5,970 nucleotides of DNA from Candidatus Omnitrophota bacterium. GTDB taxonomy: Bacteria; Omnitrophota; Gorgyraeia; Velamenicoccales; JABMQK01. This document shows positions 1 to 5,267 of the stretch, piece by piece. The translations under genes and the position numbers were made by a program. The DNA lies in the NCBI GenBank assembly GCA_028712915.1, contig JAQTPJ010000060.1:1-5970 (forward strand). The letters run 5' to 3'. Position 1 is the first letter of the stretch, and each line of letters opens with the position of its first letter. The notes under the pieces were generated by a model. It made no database searches. It was not told where the DNA came from and worked only from the letters and a program-made list of their open reading frames with translations.

Positions 1-1205
1 GGAAATTAGGCAAAAAAGTCTGCCTTATAGAAAAAGACGAGCTCGGCGGCACCTGCCTTAACCGCGGCTGTATCCCCACAAAAGTACTTACCCATTCTTC
101 CAAAAATATCTGCAAAGATTCTTCCCCAGGTATTAATTCCATAAGAAAAGAACAGGCGGAAGTAATATCTAAGCTCAAGCAGGGAATAGAATTTCTGGTA
201 AAGTCGCAGAAAATAGATTTTATAAAAGGCGCAGCTAGAATTATCTCGCCGTCAAAGGTATCGATAAACGAAGGCAAGAGTGAAATTGAGGCTAAATTCA
301 TCTTGATTTGTTCGGGTTCAGGGCCCAAGGACCTGCCATTCCTAAAGTTTGACCACAAAAAAATATTGTCCAGCGATGATATGTTAAAACTTGATTCTTT
401 GCCGGATAGCCTTTTGATTGTCGGCGGCGGAGTGATTGGCTGCGAGTTCGCCTGCGCCTTAAATAGGTTAGGCGTAAAAGTTACGATAGCCGAGCTTATG
501 GACAGGTTGATTTTTATGTTTGATAAAGATATCTCGCAGAAATTAGAGCAGGCGTTTAAGAAGAGCGGCATATCCGTAAATACAAATTACAACGTTAAGG
601 ATAAAGATTTAAGCCAGTATGAAAAAATATTGTTGTGTGTGGGAAGAGGTTTAAATTTAAGCGGCCTTCTGGATAGCAAGATCGCTTTAAAATTAGATGA
701 TAATAGTTTTATCAAAGTGGACAGCAGATTAAAGACCAGTATCGATAATATTTACGCTGCAGGGGATTGCGTGGGGAGCTTGCAGCTTGCCCACGTGGCA
801 AGTTATGAGGGAAGATTAGCGGTGAATAATATGTTTGGTAAGCCCAAAGACGCAGATTATAGCGTTGTGCCGAGTTCTGTGTTCACCAGCCCTGAAGTGG
901 CGCAGGTGGGGCTAAATGAAGCCGCTGCCAAAAGTCAGAATAAGAATATAAAAATCATTAAGAAGTTTTTCTTATCCGTCGGCATGGCGCATATAATAAA
1001 GGAAACTGACGGGTTTATAAAGTTAATTATCGATATAGATACCGGCGCTGTCTTGGGCGCCGGTATAATCGGTTTGTATGCAACCGAACTTATAAATACT
1101 TTGACTATGGCTGTAAAATACAGGCTTACCGCTGAAAGCCTTTCTGATTTAATCTTTGCACACCCAAGTATCTCCGAAATTTTCACAGAGTCAATCCAGT
1201 CTTAA
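1..1205 (+). CDS. lpdA: Dihydrolipoamide dehydrogenase (E3), 5' end cut by window
   Basis: FAD-dependent pyridine nucleotide-disulfide oxidoreductase that re-oxidises dihydrolipoyl groups of 2-oxoacid dehydrogenase complexes and passes electrons to NAD+, in the cytoplasm. The reading frame is open from base 3, giving 400 residues before TAA at 1203-1205; roughly the first 25 residues (the FAD Rossmann glycines) lie upstream. Seen in this fragment: redox-active disulfide GGTCLNRGCIPTK (residues 15-27, cysteines 18 and 23), NAD-binding GGGVIGCE near 141-148, second FAD-contact motif YAAGDCVG near 251-258, and the C-terminal His-Glu pair in HPSISE (H387, E392). These four motifs make the family assignment firm. 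The NAD domain looks short: the stretch between the GGG motif and AGD is about 20 residues shorter than I recall for E. coli Lpd, and the C-terminus is also short. The stop lies one base before the lipB ATG, so the two are co-transcribed. A TTG at 303 is an internal codon, not a start. Confidence 0.95.
   Translation, partial: KLGKKVCLIEKDELGGTCLNRGCIPTKVLTHSSKNICKDSSPGINSIRKEQAEVISKLKQGIEFLVKSQKIDFIKGAARIISPSKVSINEGKSEIEAKFILICSGSGPKDLPFLKFDHKKILSSDDMLKLDSLPDSLLIVGGGVIGCEFACALNRLGVKVTIAELMDRLIFMFDKDISQKLEQAFKKSGISVNTNYNVKDKDLSQYEKILLCVGRGLNLSGLLDSKIALKLDDNSFIKVDSRLKTSIDNIYAAGDCVGSLQLAHVASYEGRLAVNNMFGKPKDADYSVVPSSVFTSPEVAQVGLNEAAAKSQNKNIKIIKKFFLSVGMAHIIKETDGFIKLIIDIDTGAVLGAGIIGLYATELINTLTMAVKYRLTAESLSDLIFAHPSISEIFTESIQS
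1039..1066 (+). other. GC-rich 10-bp hairpin inside lpdA
   Basis: A perfect inverted repeat with arms ATACCGGCGC (1039-1048) and GCGCCGGTAT (1057-1066) encloses an 8-base loop. It lies in the codons for the DTGAVLGAGIIG segment of LpdA. No T-tract follows, so it is not an intrinsic terminator. It may be a by-product of Gly/Ala-rich coding, or it may stabilise the 3' part of the mRNA. Confidence 0.5.
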
Positions 1206-1206
1206 G

Positions 1207-1869
1207 ATGCGGATATCCGTAGTCGATTTAGGAAAAATATCTTTTCAGAAGGCATTCCTTAGGCAGCTGGATATTCAAAAACAAGTATTGGAAGGCGAGG
1301 TTAGCCATACGCTGGTTTTCTGCGAACATCCGCATACCATAACTTCAACAAGGCGCACGGATGTAAATAATATTTTAGATCATAGGTTTATCTTGGATAA
1401 TAATGTTGATTACGTAATGGGTATTAACAGGGGCGGAGACATTACTTATCACGGCCCCGGCCAGCTTATGGGGTATATGATATTTGATTTAAGAAATCTC
1501 GGCAGGGATTTAGGTTTATTCCTGCGTAATATGGAGAGCTCAATAATCAAGACGCTGGCAGCGTTTAATATAGAGGCGTGCAGCAAGGCAGGTTTTCGCG
1601 GCGTATGGGCAGGAGACAAGAAAATAGCTTCTATAGGCATCGGCGTAAATAAATGGGTTACCATACATGGTTTTGGTTTAAATGTTAATACTGAGCTTAA
1701 GTTTTTTGAAATAATCAGGCCTTGCGGATTGGATATAAAAATGACTTCTATGAAAAAAGAGCTGCGCGGATCTTTAAATTTAGGCCTGGTAAAAAAAGAG
1801 TTCGTAAGAGTATTAAATGGTATTTTCAATCTGGACAGTTTGAATTTAACATGTTTAAAGGAGGCGTAA
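1207..1869 (+). CDS. lipB: Octanoyl-[ACP]:protein N-octanoyltransferase (LipB)
   Basis: Transfers the octanoyl chain from acyl carrier protein to the target lysine of lipoyl domains, the first step of de novo protein lipoylation, in the cytoplasm. The 220-residue product has the usual LipB length and motifs: RGGDITYHGPGQ at residues 75-86, GVWAGDKKIASIG with the catalytic lysine K139, HGFGLNV at 154-160, and RPCGL with the catalytic acyl-cysteine C173. The ATG at 1207 is chosen because it places VVDLG six residues into the protein, as in the family. The frame is open 17 codons further upstream to an ATG at 1156, but that extension lies in the lpdA coding end and reads as non-homologous sequence. 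There is no clear Shine-Dalgarno, so translation is probably coupled to lpdA, whose stop is one base upstream. Octanoyl-ACP is the substrate, which links this gene to fatty acid synthesis, but the ACP in the window need not be the donor. Confidence 0.95.
   Translation: MRISVVDLGKISFQKAFLRQLDIQKQVLEGEVSHTLVFCEHPHTITSTRRTDVNNILDHRFILDNNVDYVMGINRGGDITYHGPGQLMGYMIFDLRNLGRDLGLFLRNMESSIIKTLAAFNIEACSKAGFRGVWAGDKKIASIGIGVNKWVTIHGFGLNVNTELKFFEIIRPCGLDIKMTSMKKELRGSLNLGLVKKEFVRVLNGIFNLDSLNLTCLKEA
1857..1864 (+). promoter_or_regulatory. Strong ribosome binding site of the lipoyl-domain gene
   Basis: AAAGGAGG lies inside the last codons of lipB, six bases before the ATG at 1871. It matches the anti-Shine-Dalgarno almost fully and contrasts with the absent or weak sites before lipB. 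It suggests that the small carrier is made in excess over its modifying enzyme. Confidence 0.8.
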
Positions 1870-1870
1870 T

Positions 1871-2101
1871 ATGGCAGAGGTAATTTTACCGGAATTAGGT
1901 GAGGGGATTGATAAGGCAACAGTTTCTTATTGGCTTTTTGAAGTAGGCCAGCCGGTTAAAGAAGGGGAAGATTTGGTGGAGATGGCTACAGATAAGGCAG
2001 TATTCAACGTGCCTTCTACGATTACAGGTATCTTAAAGCAGAAAGTAGCGCAGGATGGTGATGAAGTAAAGGTAAAGAGTGTTCTAGCTGTTATAGAGTA
2101 G
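1871..2101 (+). CDS. Stand-alone lipoyl-domain (biotinyl/lipoyl carrier) protein
   Basis: A 76-residue protein that is only an E2-type lipoyl domain. It opens with the classic dehydrogenase-E2 start MAEVILPELGEG. The hairpin-turn motif EMATDKAVFNVPS carries the lysine expected to be lipoylated (K42 in TDKA). The later glycine-containing turns (TGILKQKVAQDGDEV) complete the flattened beta-barrel. No peripheral-subunit-binding domain, linker or acetyltransferase catalytic domain follows; TAG at 2099-2101 is followed by AT-rich non-coding sequence and a terminator. It starts one base after the lipB stop. The neighbours suggest that LipB (with a lipoyl synthase elsewhere) modifies it and LpdA re-oxidises it. 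It could be a detached lipoyl arm of a split E2, or a dedicated lipoyl carrier. Biotin rather than lipoate is less likely because the motif is DKA and not MKM. The family is certain; the partner complex is unknown. Confidence 0.88.
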   Translation: MAEVILPELGEGIDKATVSYWLFEVGQPVKEGEDLVEMATDKAVFNVPSTITGILKQKVAQDGDEVKVKSVLAVIE

Positions 2102-2156
2102 CATAATCCTATATAGTTATAAATAATTATATACAATAATAGTTACTTATATTATT

Positions 2157-2183
2157 AGCGACCCCTAAAAAGGTCGCTTTTTT
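2157..2183 (+). terminator. Rho-independent terminator of the lpdA-lipB-lipoyl operon
   Basis: A 7-bp stem, AGCGACC (2157-2163) with GGTCGCT (2172-2178), encloses an 8-base loop and runs into six T residues (2178-2183). It lies 56 bases after the lipoyl-domain stop and ahead of the next promoter, so it separates the two clusters. Confidence 0.88.
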
Positions 2184-2218
2184 ATTCTAAAATTATTTGA
2201 ACAGAACGTAAAAAATTC

Positions 2219-2247
2219 TTGACAATATATAGTTTCAGTTATATATT
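2219..2247 (+). promoter_or_regulatory. Sigma70-type promoter of the HTH-ketosynthase operon
   Basis: TTGACA at 2219-2224 is a perfect -35 box. TATATT at 2242-2247 matches the -10 consensus in five of six positions, and the spacer is exactly 17 bases. The start of transcription would fall near 2254, giving a leader of about 45 bases before the ATG at 2299. It is the only convincing promoter in the window and probably drives all genes from 2299 onward. Confidence 0.8.
2224..2247. repeat. Inverted repeat filling the promoter spacer, possible operator
   Basis: AATATATA (2224-2231) and TATATATT (2240-2247) are perfect 8-base inverted arms separated by GTTTCAGT. The repeat begins at the last base of the -35 box and ends at the last base of the -10 box. 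A dimeric regulator bound here would block RNA polymerase. The HTH protein encoded just downstream is one candidate. The arms are alternating A and T in an AT-rich region, so chance is a real alternative. Confidence 0.4.
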
Positions 2248-2298
2248 TATAAGTATTATAGATTGTTTGTAATTGTGTCTGATTTGTCAGGAGTTGTT

Positions 2299-2538
2299 AT
2301 GGCAAGACAAGAAAAAGAAATCTGGGATGCGAAAGATGTAGCGGAATACCTGCGCGTGCACTTATTTACAGTACATAAATACGCGCGTGAAGGTAAAATT
2401 CCTGCTTTCAAAATCGGAGCAGACTGGCGCTTCAATCGTAAGTCCATAGAAAAATGGATTCACGAGAAAGAACAGGGTGGCGCTAAAGTTGAGAAGCCGC
2501 ATAGCCAGGAAAAAGAAAACGGACTCTTTAAAGAATAA
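2299..2538 (+). CDS. Small excisionase/MerR-type helix-turn-helix DNA-binding protein
   Basis: A 79-residue predicted DNA-binding protein. Residues 8-54 form the winged-helix HTH typical of the excisionase-like family: a WDAKDVAEYLRV first helix pair, a TVHKYAREGKIPAFKIG recognition helix and turn, then WRFNRKSIEKWI with the wing arginine and the final helix. The tail from about residue 56 is charged and low in complexity. The ATG at 2299 is chosen because AGGAG (2289-2293) lies five bases ahead of it. An in-frame TTG at 2263 would add 12 residues without a ribosome site. It is the first gene after the promoter, with 25 bases before the ketosynthase-like gene, so it may regulate the operon. 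Proteins of this type occur as phage excisionases and as chromosomal regulators; no integrase or attachment site is visible, so the phage reading is not supported. Confidence 0.85.
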   Translation: MARQEKEIWDAKDVAEYLRVHLFTVHKYAREGKIPAFKIGADWRFNRKSIEKWIHEKEQGGAKVEKPHSQEKENGLFKE

Positions 2539-2563
2539 TTCTTGCTCGATTAAAATTTTTTCT

Positions 2564-3817
2564 ATGAAAAATAAAAAGAGAGTCGTTATAACAGGGGTAG
2601 GTGTAGTTGCTTCTAACGGTATGGGTAAAGATGAATTCTGGAGGAATTTAGAAGATGGCATCCCCGGAATCAAGAAGGTAAGTTTATTTGATACCAGCGA
2701 CCTGAAGACGCATACAGCAGGCGAAATAGAAAATTTTGACGCGGCAAAATATTTAGGGGAAAAAGGATTGAGATTATTAGACCGCACAACGAGGATTGTG
2801 AATGTGTCAGCTAAGTTCGCTTTGGACGACGCTAATTTAAAAGTTGACGAATCAAATACCGACAGGACAGGCGTAGTTTTGGGCACTACTCTGGGAAGTG
2901 TTTATAGTATAAGCGAATTTGACAAGATTGCCTTGAGGGAAGGGCCCCGCGCAGTCAATCCTGCATTGTTTCCCAATACTGTTATCAATTCTCCCGCCAG
3001 CCAGATATCCATACGTTTTAAGATAAAAGGCTTTAATACTACAATAGCCACAGGTTTTACGGCAAGCTTAGACGCGCTTCGTTACGCCTATGATTTCATA
3101 CAGTTTAACCGCGCGGATGCGGTGGTTGTCGGCGGAGTGGAAGAATTATGTATACAGATTTACTTAGGTTTTTACAAATTGAAATTCCTGGCTGGCTCGA
3201 AAGGGCTGGATTCTGATTTAGAATTATCCTGTCCTTTTGATAAAAGAAGGAATGGTATTGTGCTTGGCGAAGGCGCGGCAATGGTGGTAATTGAACCTTT
3301 GGAAAAGGCGCTGGAGAGAGGCGCAAAAATATACGCGGAGATTTTAAGTTTTGGTTATTGTTTTGACCCCTTTAGAATAAATAAATATAACCGCCTTGGC
3401 CCGGGAATCAGGACGGCGATGCGTTCTGCTTTGAAAAATGCTGAATTAGAGCCATTGGATATAGATTATATTTGCGCGAATGCGAATTCCACAAAAGAGG
3501 CTGATTTAATTGAGGTAGAGGCAATCAAGGATGTATTCGCAGAAGAGGCAAAGAAAGTGCCGGTCAGCTCGATAAAGTCTATGGTGGGCGAATCATTTAG
3601 CGCCTGCGGGGCGTTGTCGCTTGCAGCCTCGGTGGGCGCTTTGGAAAATGAGTTTATCCCTCCGACGATAAATTATAGCGAGGCTGATGAGGAATGCGAC
3701 TTGGATTTCGTTCCCAATGAAGCAAGAAAGAGACAGCTAAAAAAAGTTTTAATAAATACCTTTGGGCCGAGTGGAACAAATACTTGCGCGATTATAGGAA
3801 AATTTAATGATAATTAG
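2564..3817 (+). CDS. Catalytically degenerate ketosynthase (FabF fold), chain-length-factor-like
   Basis: A 417-residue, full-length protein of the FabF/KAS II type. It keeps the thiolase fold landmarks: the RVVITGVGVV start, VLGTTLGSV near 105-113, AVVVGGVEE near 186-194, PFDKRRNGIVLGEGAAMVV at 224-242, SSIKSM with lysine K338, and a C-terminal GPSGTN where the family has GFGGTN. The Cys-His-His triad is gone. The nucleophile motif TAC is TGF (F165), the first histidine motif AHGT is ANAN (N306), and the second motif GH is GE (E343). Condensation by this subunit is therefore not expected. In type II polyketide systems such subunits (KS-beta or chain length factor) dimerise with an active ketosynthase and set chain length; this role is inferred here. 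The ATG at 2564 gives the normal N-terminus, while the open frame back to a GTG at 2477 overlaps the HTH gene and has no family match. No Shine-Dalgarno is seen before it. fabG follows after three bases. Confidence 0.85.
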   Translation: MKNKKRVVITGVGVVASNGMGKDEFWRNLEDGIPGIKKVSLFDTSDLKTHTAGEIENFDAAKYLGEKGLRLLDRTTRIVNVSAKFALDDANLKVDESNTDRTGVVLGTTLGSVYSISEFDKIALREGPRAVNPALFPNTVINSPASQISIRFKIKGFNTTIATGFTASLDALRYAYDFIQFNRADAVVVGGVEELCIQIYLGFYKLKFLAGSKGLDSDLELSCPFDKRRNGIVLGEGAAMVVIEPLEKALERGAKIYAEILSFGYCFDPFRINKYNRLGPGIRTAMRSALKNAELEPLDIDYICANANSTKEADLIEVEAIKDVFAEEAKKVPVSSIKSMVGESFSACGALSLAASVGALENEFIPPTINYSEADEECDLDFVPNEARKRQLKKVLINTFGPSGTNTCAIIGKFNDN

Positions 3818-3820
3818 TTT

Positions 3821-4561
3821 ATGATGAAAAACAAAGTTGCACTAGTTACCGGTGGGACGCGCGGCATAGGAAAAGCGATAGTATTGGCTTTGGCAAAAGA
3901 AGGCGTAAGGGTGGCATTTAATTATGTCAGGAGCGAAAACGAGGCAAAGGAAGTTTTGAAAGAAGTTAAACAGCTGGGTTCGGAGGCGCTGAGTTTTAAA
4001 TTTGATGTGCGCGATTTCGGTTTAGCCAAAGAGTTTGTTGAAAAGACAAGAGAATATTTCGGCGGGCTGGATATTTTGGTTAACAACGCTGGAATTATAA
4101 AAGACAAGGCGCTTATGCTTATGGAAAAAGAGGATTGGCAGGAAGTCATAGACACAAATTTAACAGGGTATTTTAATTTAACGCGGTCATGCATTGTGGG
4201 ATTTTTGAAACAGAAGTCAGGCGATGTTGTAAATATTACTTCTGTAAGCGGCGTTGTGGGCACGGCGCGGCAGACCAATTATTCTGCTGCCAAGGCGGGA
4301 ATAATCGGTTTTACAAAGGCGCTGGCAAAAGAGGTGGCTCCTTATAATATCAGGGTGAATGCCGTGGCGCCGGGTTTTATCGATACGCAAATGACAGATA
4401 CGTTAAAGGCGGAACAAAAAGACAGGTTAAAGAGGTTAATTCCTAAGGGTGAGTTTGGTAAACCGCAGGATGTAGCCAATGCCGTTTTATTTCTGCTTGG
4501 CGATAGCGCGCGTTATGTTACCGGGCAGGTATTAAAAGTAGATGGCGGCATGGTAATGTGA
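3821..4561 (+). CDS. fabG: 3-oxoacyl-ACP reductase, FabG-type short-chain dehydrogenase
   Basis: Reduces the beta-keto group of an ACP-bound chain to the hydroxyl with NADPH. The 246-residue product has the family's usual length and all short-chain dehydrogenase marks: cofactor loop TGGTRGIG at 10-17, NNAG at 88-91, N113 in DTNLTG, and the catalytic S141, Y154 and K158 with the 13-residue Ser-Tyr spacing seen in E. coli FabG. It ends in the typical VDGGMVM. Two adjacent ATGs (3821 and 3824) are possible starts, giving 246 or 245 residues; neither has a clear ribosome site, and the gene is probably coupled to the ketosynthase-like gene three bases upstream. Lying between two ketosynthase genes and beside ACP and FabZ, it is the ketoreductase of this pathway. 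Whether it serves housekeeping fatty acid synthesis or a dedicated product cannot be told from this gene alone. Confidence 0.93.
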   Translation: MMKNKVALVTGGTRGIGKAIVLALAKEGVRVAFNYVRSENEAKEVLKEVKQLGSEALSFKFDVRDFGLAKEFVEKTREYFGGLDILVNNAGIIKDKALMLMEKEDWQEVIDTNLTGYFNLTRSCIVGFLKQKSGDVVNITSVSGVVGTARQTNYSAAKAGIIGFTKALAKEVAPYNIRVNAVAPGFIDTQMTDTLKAEQKDRLKRLIPKGEFGKPQDVANAVLFLLGDSARYVTGQVLKVDGGMVM

Positions 4562-4566
4562 GGGGG
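4561..4566 (+). promoter_or_regulatory. Strong ribosome binding site of the acyl carrier protein gene
   Basis: AGGGGG begins on the last base of the fabG stop codon and lies seven bases before the ATG at 4574. It is the strongest site in the second operon apart from that of the HTH gene, consistent with the carrier being needed in excess over the enzymes. Confidence 0.7.
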
Positions 4567-4573
4567 ATTTAAA

Positions 4574-4816
4574 ATGGCTAATAATATAGAGCAGGAAATA
4601 CGCGAAATTATAGCTGAAATTATCGAGAAAAAGCCAGAGGAGATTACTCCTGACGCAAATCTGGTAGAAGATTTAGGCGCAGACTCAATGATGGCGCTTG
4701 AGATTTTAGCTGCGATAGAGAAGAAATACCGCGTAGTGGTGCCTGAGGAAAATTTGTCTAAATTAACAAGCCTGCGTACAATTATGGAGCTGGTAAAGAA
4801 CTTAAAGAAGAAATAG
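4574..4816 (+). CDS. Acyl carrier protein (acpP-like)
   Basis: An 80-residue acidic helical carrier. The phosphopantetheine attachment site is S38 in GADSMMALE, following the family motif LVEDLGADS. Helix I (about residues 4-18), helix II starting at S38 and helix III/IV in the last third can be read from the hydrophobic spacing. The residue after the serine is Met rather than the Leu most common in AcpP; both occur in the family. The C-terminus is lysine-rich (KNLKKK). It holds the growing chain as a thioester for the ketosynthase pair, FabG and FabZ encoded around it. It needs a phosphopantetheinyl transferase, which is not in the window. It may be the cell's general ACP or one dedicated to this cluster; its place between fabG and fabZ among two ketosynthases favours a dedicated carrier, with moderate certainty. 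Confidence 0.93.
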   Translation: MANNIEQEIREIIAEIIEKKPEEITPDANLVEDLGADSMMALEILAAIEKKYRVVVPEENLSKLTSLRTIMELVKNLKKK

Positions 4817-4826
4817 ATATCAATCT

Positions 4827-5267
4827 ATGGAGAAGCCGATTTTGGGAATAGAAGATATAAAAAGGATACTTCCTCAGAGGTATCCTTTTTTGATGATTGA
4901 TAGGGTTATTCAGCTCGAGAAAGATAAAGTTGTCGCCCTGAAAAATGTGAGCGTAAATGAAAATTACTTTCAAGGGCATTTTCCGGAAGAAAAGATTATG
5001 CCTGGGGTATTGATTATTGAAGCGATTGCTCAGGCAGGAATTGTTCTGGTGGATAACATTGCCAAGACTGACAAGAGGCGTATTTATTTCTTAGGCGCGG
5101 TAAGCAAATCCAGATTCTTTAAACCGGTTATACCGGGTGATCAATTAAAGATAGAAGTAAGGCTTATTAAATTTATATCTAATATAGGTATCATTTCCGG
5201 AGAAGTTTTTGTCAGCGATAAGAAAGTAGCGCAGGCCGAACTCTCATTCAGCGTAAAGGAAAGATGA
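4827..5267 (+). CDS. fabZ: 3-hydroxyacyl-ACP dehydratase, FabZ type
   Basis: Removes water from beta-hydroxyacyl-ACP to give the trans-2-enoyl chain. The 146-residue single hot-dog domain matches FabZ length. Motifs seen: ILPQRYPFLMIDRV (14-27; many FabZ have His where Q17 stands), the active-site motif GHFPEEKIMPGVLIIEA with catalytic H51 and E65, and FLGAVSKSRFFKPVIPGD (88-105), the family's core strand. It starts ten bases after the ACP stop without a strong ribosome site. Its TGA overlaps the ATG of the next ketosynthase by four bases (ATGA, 5264-5267), indicating coupled translation. No enoyl reductase is encoded in the window, so products could stay unsaturated after this step; that depends on genes outside the window. 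A terminator-like hairpin lies within codons 11-22. Confidence 0.94.
   Translation: MEKPILGIEDIKRILPQRYPFLMIDRVIQLEKDKVVALKNVSVNENYFQGHFPEEKIMPGVLIIEAIAQAGIVLVDNIAKTDKRRIYFLGAVSKSRFFKPVIPGDQLKIEVRLIKFISNIGIISGEVFVSDKKVAQAELSFSVKER
4859..4890 (+). promoter_or_regulatory. Terminator-like hairpin within the start of fabZ
   Basis: The arms AAAAAGGATACTTC (4859-4872) and GAGGTATCCTTTTT (4877-4890) pair over 14 bases with one G-T wobble around a CTCA tetraloop. The right side ends in six T residues (4886-4891). The structure lies 32 bases after the fabZ ATG and encodes KRILPQRYPF. It has the shape of an intrinsic terminator and could reduce expression of fabZ and the following ketosynthase when ribosomes do not cover it. 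Its sequence is also constrained by a conserved protein motif, so function is unproven. Confidence 0.5.

Noticed and set aside
303..1205. Short 300-residue LpdA starting at TTG 303
   Set aside because: The same frame is open to base 3 and contains the redox-disulfide motif CLNRGC, so the gene is simply cut by the window edge.
1449..1919. Antisense open frame of 156 codons opposite lipB
   Set aside because: No recognisable domain, no ribosome site, and it lies opposite conserved LipB motifs; it is a by-product of codon bias on the other strand.
2135..2156. AT-only inverted repeat AATAATA / TATTATT before the terminator
   Set aside because: Low-complexity AT sequence in a non-coding stretch; the arms are short and expected by chance.
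1871..2200. Truncated E2 with the rest of the protein lost by frameshift
   Set aside because: After the stop the sequence is AT-rich and runs into a terminator within 56 bases; no E2 linker or catalytic coding is visible in any frame.
2299..2538. Phage or integrative element marked by an excisionase
   Set aside because: Only the HTH fold resembles excisionase; no integrase, attachment repeat or phage gene is present, and the gene is part of a metabolic operon.
2477..2563. GTG start giving a 29-residue extension of the ketosynthase-like protein
   Set aside because: The extension overlaps the HTH gene, is basic and unlike any ketosynthase N-terminus; ATG at 2564 gives the canonical RVVITG start.
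2362..2886. Antisense open frame of 174 codons opposite the HTH and ketosynthase-like genes
   Set aside because: It crosses two real genes and their junction, and its translation shows no family motif.
2564..3817. Lost ketosynthase triad as a sequencing error or pseudogene
   Set aside because: Three separate sites are altered in frame, no local shift of frame restores TAC at the nucleophile, and the rest of the 417-residue scaffold is intact without stops.
3922..4278. Antisense open frame opposite fabG
   Set aside because: It mirrors the conserved fabG codons and its Ser/Thr/Phe-rich translation has no fold signature.
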